A stretch of 64,000 nt of DNA. It comes from Chryseobacterium defluvii (GTDB lineage: Bacteria > Bacteroidota > Bacteroidia > Flavobacteriales > Weeksellaceae). Positions 9,678 through 18,222 of this stretch are shown piece after piece. The position numbers and the translations under genes were made by a program. The stretch's first letter is position 1; every line of letters begins with the position of its first letter. The stretch is from assembly GCF_003634775.1 (NCBI RefSeq), contig NZ_RBXB01000001.1, forward strand, positions 248,001 through 312,000. Direction: 5' to 3'. The notes under the pieces are model-generated. The model searched no databases. It was not told the origin of the DNA and was given only the letters and a program-made list of their open reading frames with translations.

Positions 9678-12005
9678 TTAGAAAGGATATCCGATTGCAA
9701 TATTCAAAATAAGATTATCTTTTCTCCAGCTGCTGTCTCCAAAGTTAACCTTATCAAAAGTCCATCTGTTACCTTTTTCATAATAAGGCACTCTCAAAGG
9801 CATAGCCAAATCTAACCTTAGAATTAAAATTGAAAAATCAAGTCGTAATCCTACTCCTGCACCTACGGCAATTTCACTTAAAAAGTTTTTAGAGAACTTT
9901 CCACCGGGTCTTTCGGGATCTTCGTTTACCAGCCAGATATTTCCGGCATCAGCAAAAACCGCAACATTTAAAAATTTATAAAGATTAGCACGGTATTCCG
10001 CATTCAGCTCCAATTTAATATCTCCTGCCTGATCAAAGAAAATTCCATCCGGCTGCGTTCTGGGATCATAACTTCCCGGTCCTAATGTTCTGGCACGGAA
10101 AGCACGGATACTGTTGCTCCCTCCTGCAAAAAACTGTCTGGAGAACGGAATATGCTCCGAGTTTCCATATGGATAGGCAAGTCCGGCAATCAATCTTGAA
10201 GCAAAAGAAGTTTTTTCGGCAAACTTGTGATAAAACCTGAAATCATTTTCAATTTTTGCGTACTGGCTGAAAGGAATGTCAAAGATTTCCTTTTGCTTAT
10301 CCTTTTTCACATTGGCCCCGGTAAATAAACCGGTGAGATTTCCGGCTAAATCAAGCATACCACGATAATACACCGTATTGGTTTTCTGCATCATGGTATT
10401 GGTGTAAGTATAAGTATAAATAGGACCGAAAATAAGTTGTCTTTCAACGACTCTTCGCAAAGCAGAACTGTTTTGAGCCAAAGAATCATATTTTGGAGTT
10501 ACATTGGCAGGAGAAACTAAGGTAACGTCGAATATTTTTAAATCGTGTTCCTTTCTCGCATTTTCTTTCCATACATAACCGAACGATGCATTAAAATTAT
10601 TCAATGTATAATATTGAGTACGGTTCTGGAACTCATATCCTAAACTGATATTGGTCCTCGGAACAAACGCGCTGGATGAATGGAAACGGAAAGGTGCGAC
10701 AATTCTCGGGATCGAAAGCTGTGCATTGGCTCCTGCACGGAAAATATTATTGGCATCTTTCGGACCTCCGATTTGTACATCAAAAGCGCCATAAACAGAA
10801 GCTTTGAATTGTTCGGCTCCACGGAAGAAATTTCTGTGAGTCCAGTTCAGGTTAAGCTCACTACCTGCGTAATTGGCGGAATTTGTTCTTCCCAATGCTT
10901 CAAGTCGAAGCGACTGCAGTTTTCTCGGAGTTAACAGATAATAGGTATCAAACTTATGATTCAGGGAATCTGAAACAATGAACTCATTTTTTACAAATTT
11001 GAAGACCCCTAAGCTGATCAGACGGTTCAATGTAAGATTATGGTCTGCACGGTTGTATAAATCTCCCCTCTCAAAATATAGCGCTCTGTCGAAGATTTTC
11101 GGTTTGAAAGTATGTTTGGGATCAATGACGTAAATGTCATTATAGGCATATTTAGAAAGTGAATCCGTATTCATGGGAATACTGTATTTACCGTCTTTTA
11201 CATCCTGTATGTTGTAATTGGGAAAAACAATCACCTTGTCAATAGTGAACTGTTGTTTGGCAAGATTAGGAGTATTATCTTTCAGTTTTACATTAAGCTC
11301 CACCTTATGGTTTTTACTTACCGTACTGTCTGCCTGAACAATGATATTGTCCGGATGAAAGTAATAGAACCCTTTTTCTTTTAATCCGTTATCAATCCGT
11401 TCTCTTTCTGTTTTGATGACATCCAGGTCAAAAGGCTTTCCTGTCTTCAGTAATGTTTTATCCGTCAGATTCTGAATTTCCTGATTGACAAGCGAAGAAT
11501 CTTTTTGAAATTTCACGCTGCTGATCAGATATCTTGCTCCCGGTCTTACCGTATAGATAACCTTTGCTTTTTTATTTTTAGAAACAGTGTCATAAGTAGC
11601 TCTTGCATTGAAATAACCCTTATTCTCAGAATGGTTTTCAATAATGTCTTTATTGAATTCCCTGTCAACATCTCCCAGTAAGACAGGTTTTTCTCCTACT
11701 TTATATTTCAGCCAGTAACGGAATCCTTTTTCCTTTTCAGGCTCTTTGGTAATATTATAGAAATATAATCTTGGACGTAATCCCAGAAATGAAGAATTGG
11801 GTTTTGGAGTCAGATTATCTTCCAAAGCCGTTTTCAGGTTGTTCTTTTCCTTCTTTGAAATGGTATCATCTTCAATCTTGATGTCCGCTCCGGTATACAG
11901 CATTTGCCCTTCTTTCAGAAATCTGGTGTTACTGCATGAAAATACAATCACGGAAAGTCCTGAAACAAATAAACAGGTAAGATAGGTATGGAATTTATTT
12001 TTCAT
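9678..12005 (-). CDS. tamL: TamL, BamA/TamA-like outer-membrane assembly lipoprotein
   Basis: A 775-aa Omp85-family protein. The signal peptide ends in 'VIVFSCSN', a lipobox, so this is the lipid-anchored TamA variant known in Bacteroidetes as TamL. POTRA-like repeats fill the first half, for example 'VIYTVRPGARYLISSVKF' and 'LKEKGFYYFHPDNI'. The second half is a surface-antigen (D15) barrel with 'QFFAGGSNSIRAFRARTLGP', the conserved substrate-pore loop region, and a C-terminal strand ending '...LNIAIGYPF'. It should act with the TamB encoded upstream, which its start codon overlaps by 1 nt (TAATG). Likely role: assembly of a subset of outer-membrane proteins or lipid transport. Confidence 0.88.
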   Translation of the reverse strand: MKNKFHTYLTCLFVSGLSVIVFSCSNTRFLKEGQMLYTGADIKIEDDTISKKEKNNLKTALEDNLTPKPNSSFLGLRPRLYFYNITKEPEKEKGFRYWLKYKVGEKPVLLGDVDREFNKDIIENHSENKGYFNARATYDTVSKNKKAKVIYTVRPGARYLISSVKFQKDSSLVNQEIQNLTDKTLLKTGKPFDLDVIKTERERIDNGLKEKGFYYFHPDNIIVQADSTVSKNHKVELNVKLKDNTPNLAKQQFTIDKVIVFPNYNIQDVKDGKYSIPMNTDSLSKYAYNDIYVIDPKHTFKPKIFDRALYFERGDLYNRADHNLTLNRLISLGVFKFVKNEFIVSDSLNHKFDTYYLLTPRKLQSLRLEALGRTNSANYAGSELNLNWTHRNFFRGAEQFKASVYGAFDVQIGGPKDANNIFRAGANAQLSIPRIVAPFRFHSSSAFVPRTNISLGYEFQNRTQYYTLNNFNASFGYVWKENARKEHDLKIFDVTLVSPANVTPKYDSLAQNSSALRRVVERQLIFGPIYTYTYTNTMMQKTNTVYYRGMLDLAGNLTGLFTGANVKKDKQKEIFDIPFSQYAKIENDFRFYHKFAEKTSFASRLIAGLAYPYGNSEHIPFSRQFFAGGSNSIRAFRARTLGPGSYDPRTQPDGIFFDQAGDIKLELNAEYRANLYKFLNVAVFADAGNIWLVNEDPERPGGKFSKNFLSEIAVGAGVGLRLDFSILILRLDLAMPLRVPYYEKGNRWTFDKVNFGDSSWRKDNLILNIAIGYPF

Positions 12006-15000
12006 TATTTAAACTCTACTACTTGATTTGTCTTATTCTCTCTAGCTCTGTTCTTTCTGGATTTTTGAAAAATCTCACGGAATTTATCATAGTCCAGTGT
12101 GATGATAAACCCGACTCCTGTTTCTACAATCTGCCCCTGAAGAGCCACCTGATATTCATTCTTACGATACGCACGCAACATGTATCTTCCATCTTTGGAA
12201 AGGCTGTAATCTACGGTAACGTCACCTGCAATATTCGTCATGTTCTCATTTTGTCTGGCTTCGCCTTCCAGTCCGAAATTACTTCCTACCGAAACTTTTA
12301 GACGGTCATTCAGTAATTTTTTGCTGATGTCTACATTCAGGTCGGTTCTTGTATTTTTTTCTCCGGAAGAATAATCCTCGGAAGATTCAAGGTCAAAATT
12401 CAAATCCACTCCTTTGATTAACCCGGATGCAAGATTATTCAATTGCTGAGAAAGAATTTTACTCACACTCTGTCTCGCCATGGATTCTGCGGAAAGTCCT
12501 GCACCGCTTTGGAACGGATTTTCCCCTACAAAACGGTTCAATAATAATAAAGCAAAAACCTGCTTGTTCATTTCAGACTCTTCGGTTCTCAGCTGGGCAA
12601 GTTTGGCATTTACATTATCTACAACAGAAGATGCCACCGCATTGTTTTCTTCTTCAGTGGTAATGTCAAAAGTGATCTGAGGCTTTAAGAGTTCTCCTTT
12701 CATTTTAAGTAAAGTATTGAAAGGAATTTTTTGCTTATACATATTCATATCAGCCGTTGACATACCGCTTAATTGTTGCTCCAGTAGATCAATCGGTGGA
12801 GCTTCGGTTTTATAAACGGCTGTGATGTCCAGATTAGCGGCAGTCGGTTCGCCGGTCCAGGTAATCGTACTTCCTTTCTGGATATCAAACTTACGTTTCA
12901 GGACACTTACTGTTAGCTCGTAAGAACCTTTTTCAACTTCATATACTCCTACCAGAGTTGTTTTTCCGGATGGGTCAATTCCCCCGGTTAATTGTGCTTC
13001 GCCTTGAAGTTTTACGAAATCTCCGTTCACTTTATCAATAAGAATGGACAATTGTGCTTCTTTATGAACTTCAATATTTACATTCACATCCATTCCTCTG
13101 ATACGGCTGTCGGTATTCAACGAATCTGCTTTGATCGTTTTATTGAGCACCACCTGATCCTGATCAATGAATTCAACAATACCTTCTCTTTCCTGTACCG
13201 AAGGAGTAGATTGAGGAAGTACGAAAGTGAAGTCCGTATTGTCTGTAACGGCTAATCTTCCATCAACTTTTGGGAGGTCTAGATTTCCACGAACATGCAG
13301 ATTCGCATCAATGGCGAGAGTTCCGTACATAATGGCTTCATTCGATTTTTCTGAATTGACCACTTTGAAGTCTTTGGCATTCACATCAAAATTGAAGGTA
13401 AAATCTCTATAATTTTGAGTAAGGATTTCCCCATTCAGAGCGAGGGAATTTCCATCTTTATCTTTTATTTTGAATTGATTGAAGGCTATTCCCCGGTTGG
13501 TAAAATCAATTTCATCGTTAATATTTCTGAAATCGCTTCCCGTTTGTGAAATCATCAGTCCTGCATTATTGAATTTTACTTTTCCTAAAATGTTAGGCTT
13601 TTCGGTACTTCCTGTGATTTTGAGGTTTCCTGAAAGATATCCTTCCGTATTGGTAATCGCATTCATCGTGAATCCCTGGATACTCTTCATCTGAAGCTGA
13701 TTGATATCCATATTGAGGTCAAATGTGCTGGAAGAAGTATTATAGTTTCCAAGAACTTTCACATCATTATTATTTCCTGAAAGGGCAATATCTGCATTGA
13801 GAAGTTTAGGGGAAGTGCTGTTTACTTTTACGGCCAGATTACCAACCGGACTTCCATACACCATAAGGTCAGAAATATTCAGATCGGAAGTGAACGTCAT
13901 ATCTTTCGTGACATTTCTGAGCTGTGCAGTTCCGTTGATGGTCCCTTTAGCCAGCAGTGAATCTTTTTTAATGATTTCCGTAATGGTTTCTATTTTAAAA
14001 TCTTTCAGCGAAACATTTAAAGGACTGGAAGGAGAATTGGTTTCCGATTGCAGCAGAATTTCACTTCCGGCGTTGGAAAGCCTGAAATTATCAGCTACAA
14101 TTCCGTTGCTGCTGATCTGGATTTTATTATTTTCGGCCACAGTCCAATCGTTGTAATTTAATTTTAAACCATTTGGATTCAACGAGATTTCCGTAACATC
14201 ATTCAAAGATTTTGCATTTCCTGCGATTAAGAAACGGGTCGTATTTTTTTCGTCTTTGGTGGTAATATGATAATTGAGAATGTTATTGGCAACATCTCCA
14301 TTGATATTTACCCTGTTCAAAGCAAAGCTTTCACTTTTTAATGATGCGACATCCAAATTATATTGTAAAGCCTGGTTTTCATTGGTCACCCGCAATGAGG
14401 CATCTTCAATTGAATTTTCCCCATATAAAACCTGTGGGATTTGTCCGTCTATTTCAATTTTCTGGGTATCGGCGTCATAATTTCCCACTACATTAATCGT
14501 TTCAAAGCTCTTCAGATCCGGAACAAATTTTCTGATCAGATCATCATTCTTGATTTTAGCATTAAAGGTAAAATATTGTCCGGCTTCAATCTTTTGGGCT
14601 TTATCCGGCTTCTGGAACTGGTAATATTGGTTGATGGTCTGCAGTAATGATCCGAAAATCTGAGTAAGCTTATACTTGCCTTTTAATTCTATATCTGCAA
14701 TCTGAGAATTCAGGTTAATTTTGGTTGAATCTGCTGTAGAAACAGCTTTTACATTCACTTCCTGGACTGGGAATACTTCTTTGGTATCAGAGAACGCGAA
14801 ATTTTGAAGATTGAGATAGCCGTTCAGATGATCAGGATCTAAATTGGTAAAATCGCCGTCAATTTTTCCTGCAATGATCATTGGCTTTTCATAGAAGCCA
14901 AGTTTGTTCAGATCAAGCTTAATGATGTTTCCGTTTACTTTTACCGTTGGATTTTTTTCGTCATAAACTCCGGAAGCAGTTAATTGTACATTGGCATTCG

Positions 15001-17026
15001 GGTCTTTTGAATTCAATACAACATCATAAGCACCACGATTGATTTTGCCCGTTAAATTCATATTCTGGTAGCGGTAGCCTTTATACCCGACTGAATTGAC
15101 ATATCCTTTCAGGTTTGCTTTGGCATTTTTAAAATCAAAACTTTCCCCTTTGGCAGAAATTTGTGCAGTAATAGATCCCAAATCCTTATTCTGAATGATT
15201 TTGCCGATCTGCAGGTTCTGAAGATTGGCTTTAACATCATATAACTCATGATTTTTCCTCCTCATGTCTACCTGAGCGACAATTCCGGCATTTCCCAGAG
15301 TTGAGGTAAGTTTCAGATTGGCGTTTACCACTTTTGTAGTTCCCTTAGCCGTACCTTTTATACTGAAAAAAGAGGGTAGAGAGATATTGGAAGGGATTGT
15401 ATTTTTAGGGACCAGATTGAAGATCGTTTTTCCTGATGAAGATAGTTCCCCGATCCGAAGGTCATAATATAAGTTCTCAGGATTCATTGCATTTCTGATT
15501 CTTCCGGATGCGGAAACTTTCAGCTGGTCCAGACCGGATAATTTCAGGTCTTTGATCAATAAATCATTTACTGTTCCATTGACCAAGGCATTCACATTTA
15601 ATATGGCATTGGGATATTTATTGAAAGGGACCGTATTTCTTAACGTCGGAACAAAATTCAGAATATCAGAAAATCCAATTTTGGAATTACGGATATTCGC
15701 TGAAATTCTTACCGTTCCCGGATTAGCGCTTAACTGTTCAATGGAATTATAATTTAGAATAATTTCATCCCGCAAAACGGTTTTGGGAGTTTGTAGGTAA
15801 AGATCTTTCAGGTAAGCCTGTTTTTCGTCATAAATAAAATCGGTATTAAATTTCTGGATATTCAAACCCCGTGCTTCCTGGATTTCTGCGGAATTCACTG
15901 TCCCTGCAAAAGTGTTGTTCTTCATTCTGAAATTTCTGGCTTCCAGATTCATTTTGGAAAAATTCAGATGGTTAAAATCCATTCCTGTTTTTGTGGGAGC
16001 TATTGCTGTATTATTATAAACAACCTTCACATCATTGAGAAGAAGCTTGCCTAAAAGCAATTGGAGGGCTTTTTCCGGTTCAGGCTTTACCGTTGGTTGT
16101 TTTGAATTTTTTGGATTCGCATTTTCTGCAGGCAGATAAAGATTGGCATTAATATCCGCACCGGAGAGTATCACATTGGAAATGTTGTAAGAATTATTTT
16201 CCAGATCAAGTTTATTGACTTTAGTGCTTAATTCTTTAAACAGAACTTTGGCGAAAGTTTTGGTATTGTCATCACCGTAATCAATATCGAAGTTGGTCAG
16301 TTTTATTCCCCTTAAACCAATTTTCATGGGCTTTTTCTGATTGAGGGAATCCACTTTTTCTTCTACATTTTCAGCAACTTCCTCTACCAGATCCTGTTTT
16401 AACTTCAGCTTTAAACCGTCAAGATTGATATCATTGAAAGCATAGGTGTTTTTATCTAGATCAAATGTTCGTACTCTTGTATCAAACGACCGGAAATATA
16501 CTTTAAGGTCATTTCTGGATTGCTGGTCGTTGAAAGTAACTCCAATATCTTTTAGATTGATTTTATCCAGGGAAATAATAAAGGGTTTAGATGGGCTTTC
16601 TTCTTCATCTTTCGTTGCAAAAGCATCAATGATATAATCAAAGTTGAATTTTCCATCCGGTTTTCTTACTACATGGGCCCGGACTCCTTCCATACTGGCA
16701 GAAGTAATATCTGCGGTGGAATTGATCAGTTTGAGCATGTGTAAACCGACATCAAGCTTTCTGACCGCTAAAAGAGTATCTTTATTCTGACCTTCCAGAT
16801 ACAGCTTTTCCATGACCAGGCTGTTAGGAAACCCAACGTATACTCTGTCTATGCTAACTTTTGTTTTGATTTTTTTCTCCAGGTAGACAACCAGTTTGTC
16901 TTTAAGGAAATTCTGAACTACCGGAAGTCGTAAACTGAAAATAAGCAGGGTAAGTAAAACCAATATCGAAATAATCGTTATTAGAATACCCCTTATAATT
17001 TTTCTTTTATTAATTTTCAGTTTCAA
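12005..17026 (-). CDS. tamB: TamB, giant inner-membrane-anchored translocation/assembly protein
   Basis: A 1673-aa AsmA/TamB-superfamily protein. The N-terminus has a basic start and one membrane anchor ('IIRGILITIISILVLLTLLI'). A very long periplasmic beta-rich region follows, with repeated short strands that would form a lipid-accommodating beta-taco. The C-terminal DUF490/TamB domain includes 'VGVYEVEKGSYELTVSVLKR' and 'RKFDIQKGSTITWTGEPTAA'. TamB spans the periplasm and pairs with TamA/TamL, here encoded immediately downstream. The start appears to be TTG at 17026: no ATG lies in frame before the anchor, and an upstream in-frame TGA closes the frame. A perfect -7 box sits only 16 nt upstream, implying a very short leader. 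Confidence 0.9.
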   Translation of the reverse strand: MKLKINKRKIIRGILITIISILVLLTLLIFSLRLPVVQNFLKDKLVVYLEKKIKTKVSIDRVYVGFPNSLVMEKLYLEGQNKDTLLAVRKLDVGLHMLKLINSTADITSASMEGVRAHVVRKPDGKFNFDYIIDAFATKDEEESPSKPFIISLDKINLKDIGVTFNDQQSRNDLKVYFRSFDTRVRTFDLDKNTYAFNDINLDGLKLKLKQDLVEEVAENVEEKVDSLNQKKPMKIGLRGIKLTNFDIDYGDDNTKTFAKVLFKELSTKVNKLDLENNSYNISNVILSGADINANLYLPAENANPKNSKQPTVKPEPEKALQLLLGKLLLNDVKVVYNNTAIAPTKTGMDFNHLNFSKMNLEARNFRMKNNTFAGTVNSAEIQEARGLNIQKFNTDFIYDEKQAYLKDLYLQTPKTVLRDEIILNYNSIEQLSANPGTVRISANIRNSKIGFSDILNFVPTLRNTVPFNKYPNAILNVNALVNGTVNDLLIKDLKLSGLDQLKVSASGRIRNAMNPENLYYDLRIGELSSSGKTIFNLVPKNTIPSNISLPSFFSIKGTAKGTTKVVNANLKLTSTLGNAGIVAQVDMRRKNHELYDVKANLQNLQIGKIIQNKDLGSITAQISAKGESFDFKNAKANLKGYVNSVGYKGYRYQNMNLTGKINRGAYDVVLNSKDPNANVQLTASGVYDEKNPTVKVNGNIIKLDLNKLGFYEKPMIIAGKIDGDFTNLDPDHLNGYLNLQNFAFSDTKEVFPVQEVNVKAVSTADSTKINLNSQIADIELKGKYKLTQIFGSLLQTINQYYQFQKPDKAQKIEAGQYFTFNAKIKNDDLIRKFVPDLKSFETINVVGNYDADTQKIEIDGQIPQVLYGENSIEDASLRVTNENQALQYNLDVASLKSESFALNRVNINGDVANNILNYHITTKDEKNTTRFLIAGNAKSLNDVTEISLNPNGLKLNYNDWTVAENNKIQISSNGIVADNFRLSNAGSEILLQSETNSPSSPLNVSLKDFKIETITEIIKKDSLLAKGTINGTAQLRNVTKDMTFTSDLNISDLMVYGSPVGNLAVKVNSTSPKLLNADIALSGNNNDVKVLGNYNTSSSTFDLNMDINQLQMKSIQGFTMNAITNTEGYLSGNLKITGSTEKPNILGKVKFNNAGLMISQTGSDFRNINDEIDFTNRGIAFNQFKIKDKDGNSLALNGEILTQNYRDFTFNFDVNAKDFKVVNSEKSNEAIMYGTLAIDANLHVRGNLDLPKVDGRLAVTDNTDFTFVLPQSTPSVQEREGIVEFIDQDQVVLNKTIKADSLNTDSRIRGMDVNVNIEVHKEAQLSILIDKVNGDFVKLQGEAQLTGGIDPSGKTTLVGVYEVEKGSYELTVSVLKRKFDIQKGSTITWTGEPTAANLDITAVYKTEAPPIDLLEQQLSGMSTADMNMYKQKIPFNTLLKMKGELLKPQITFDITTEEENNAVASSVVDNVNAKLAQLRTEESEMNKQVFALLLLNRFVGENPFQSGAGLSAESMARQSVSKILSQQLNNLASGLIKGVDLNFDLESSEDYSSGEKNTRTDLNVDISKKLLNDRLKVSVGSNFGLEGEARQNENMTNIAGDVTVDYSLSKDGRYMLRAYRKNEYQVALQGQIVETGVGFIITLDYDKFREIFQKSRKNRARENKTNQVVEFK

Positions 17027-17042
17027 ATTTTCGGGTTTTAAA

Positions 17043-17050
17043 CAAAGATA
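17043..17050 (-). promoter_or_regulatory. Candidate -7 box for the tamB-tamL-yihY unit
   Basis: TATCTTTG on the minus strand is a perfect TAnnTTTG, 16 nt before the TTG start of tamB. No clear -33 element at standard spacing. Confidence 0.45.
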
Positions 17051-17102
17051 ACAAATGAGGATTCAAATATTATCTCCGTTGGTATCCTAATTTGAATACA
17101 AA

Positions 17103-17185
17103 AATCCTGCCTTGGCTGCTCTATTATGGAATTTAGTTTAGTTTAGTCAAGTGAATTAGTTGATGAAACAGCCAAAGCCAGGATT
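17103..17185 (-). terminator. Long imperfect inverted repeat between ccoP and tamB
   Basis: Arms at 17103-17118 (AATCCTGCCTTGGCTG) and 17169-17185 pair with one small mismatch region across a 50-nt loop. Read on the minus strand, the hairpin follows ccoP and ends in TTTTTG, so it may terminate the oxidase transcript. The large loop makes this uncertain. A weaker GCCCCC/GGGGGC pair lies nearby (17194-17199, 17261-17266). Confidence 0.4.
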
Positions 17186-17311
17186 ATTTTAAAAGCCCCC
17201 TTAGATCATTTTATGTATGAAAAGGTTTTTGCAAAAAATGAAAATTCAAATGTTAGTAGAGGGGGCATATATGGCATTTATATAATTGAGTGTTTTTTTT
17301 AATTGTTGCCA

Positions 17312-18199
17312 TTATTCATTGATGTTTTCCCATTTTGCCTGTTCTCCTTGTGGAGCTGCTCCTCCCTGAGCCTCAGTGACGGGTGTTTTTTCCTGATTGA
17401 TGTGGTATACATAAGCCGCTATTTTTTCGGCATCTCTTCCTGTGATGGTTCCTTCTTTAATGAAAGGTCTCATAGTCGGGTTATTGGGAGAGCCATTTTC
17501 CAGCATCCAGAATACATTTTTAAAAAGCGTTTTTTCTTTAATATTGATCCAGTGTCCATCGGTAAGATTGGGTCCGATTCCTCCTTTTCCTCCATCAGAA
17601 TGACAGGTAACGCAATTGGTTTTAAAAAGCTGTTCACCTTCTGCAATATTATCGGCGCTGTATTTTGCTGTTTCCAGATTAACGGAAGGAGCGTTTTTTT
17701 CAAATTCTGCGATAGAAGCCATCATGGTTTGTGTTTCTGATTCATACTCAGAATCCGGATGTGCATAATCCGTGAAGGCAAACGCCACCATGTAAACAGC
17801 ACAAAATATACACCCGAACCAGAACAATCCGATCCACCATTTCGGAAGTGAATTGTCAAGTTCCGTAATTCCGTCGAAACCATGATCGATAAGGATATCC
17901 TTTTCTTCAGACTGGGATTGTTTTTTAAAGGCGGAGTTCCAAAGCTTTTGAAAATAAGACGTTTTTTTCTCTTCCAGGTATTGTTTCTTTTCTTCTTCCG
18001 TCAATCGGCTGAAGTTTTCATTTTCAATCAGATCTCCTATAGAATTCATGATGAAAAGAAGAATCGTAGTAATGATCAGCAATACCCAAAAATAAGGGGA
18101 GGAGAAATAATTTCCATCCTGGCTGAACATTTCGAATGCCATAATAGTTAAGCCTATCGTTACGGCAATATATACTGAAATTGGGGTTCTCGTTTTCAT
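17312..18199 (-). CDS. ccoP: cbb3-type cytochrome c oxidase subunit CcoP
   Basis: A 295-aa membrane-anchored cytochrome c of the cbb3 terminal oxidase. Two hydrophobic segments at the N-terminus are followed by a charged linker and the typical CcoP segment 'FDGITELDNSLPKWWIGLFW'. One heme-binding motif CVTCH lies near residues 195-199, with 'GPNLTDGHW' and 'MRPF' supplying the distal Met region. Classical proteobacterial CcoP has two hemes; the single-heme form is common in Bacteroidetes. Clear ATG start at 18199. It lies 23 nt downstream of ccoNO and should pass electrons to CcoN in the inner membrane. Confidence 0.93.
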   Translation of the reverse strand: MKTRTPISVYIAVTIGLTIMAFEMFSQDGNYFSSPYFWVLLIITTILLFIMNSIGDLIENENFSRLTEEEKKQYLEEKKTSYFQKLWNSAFKKQSQSEEKDILIDHGFDGITELDNSLPKWWIGLFWFGCIFCAVYMVAFAFTDYAHPDSEYESETQTMMASIAEFEKNAPSVNLETAKYSADNIAEGEQLFKTNCVTCHSDGGKGGIGPNLTDGHWINIKEKTLFKNVFWMLENGSPNNPTMRPFIKEGTITGRDAEKIAAYVYHINQEKTPVTEAQGGAAPQGEQAKWENINE

Positions 18200-18222
18200 T
18201 GTACTTTCATTTCATTTAATCT

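Noticed and set aside
13797-14156. 119-codon plus-strand ORF opposite tamB
   Set aside because: It lies fully within the tamB coding region on the other strand; low-complexity Ser/Leu composition typical of an antisense shadow.
17303-17740. 145-codon plus-strand ORF opposite ccoP
   Set aside because: Phe/Ser/Cys-rich antisense of a gene with a clear heme-binding motif; no family features.
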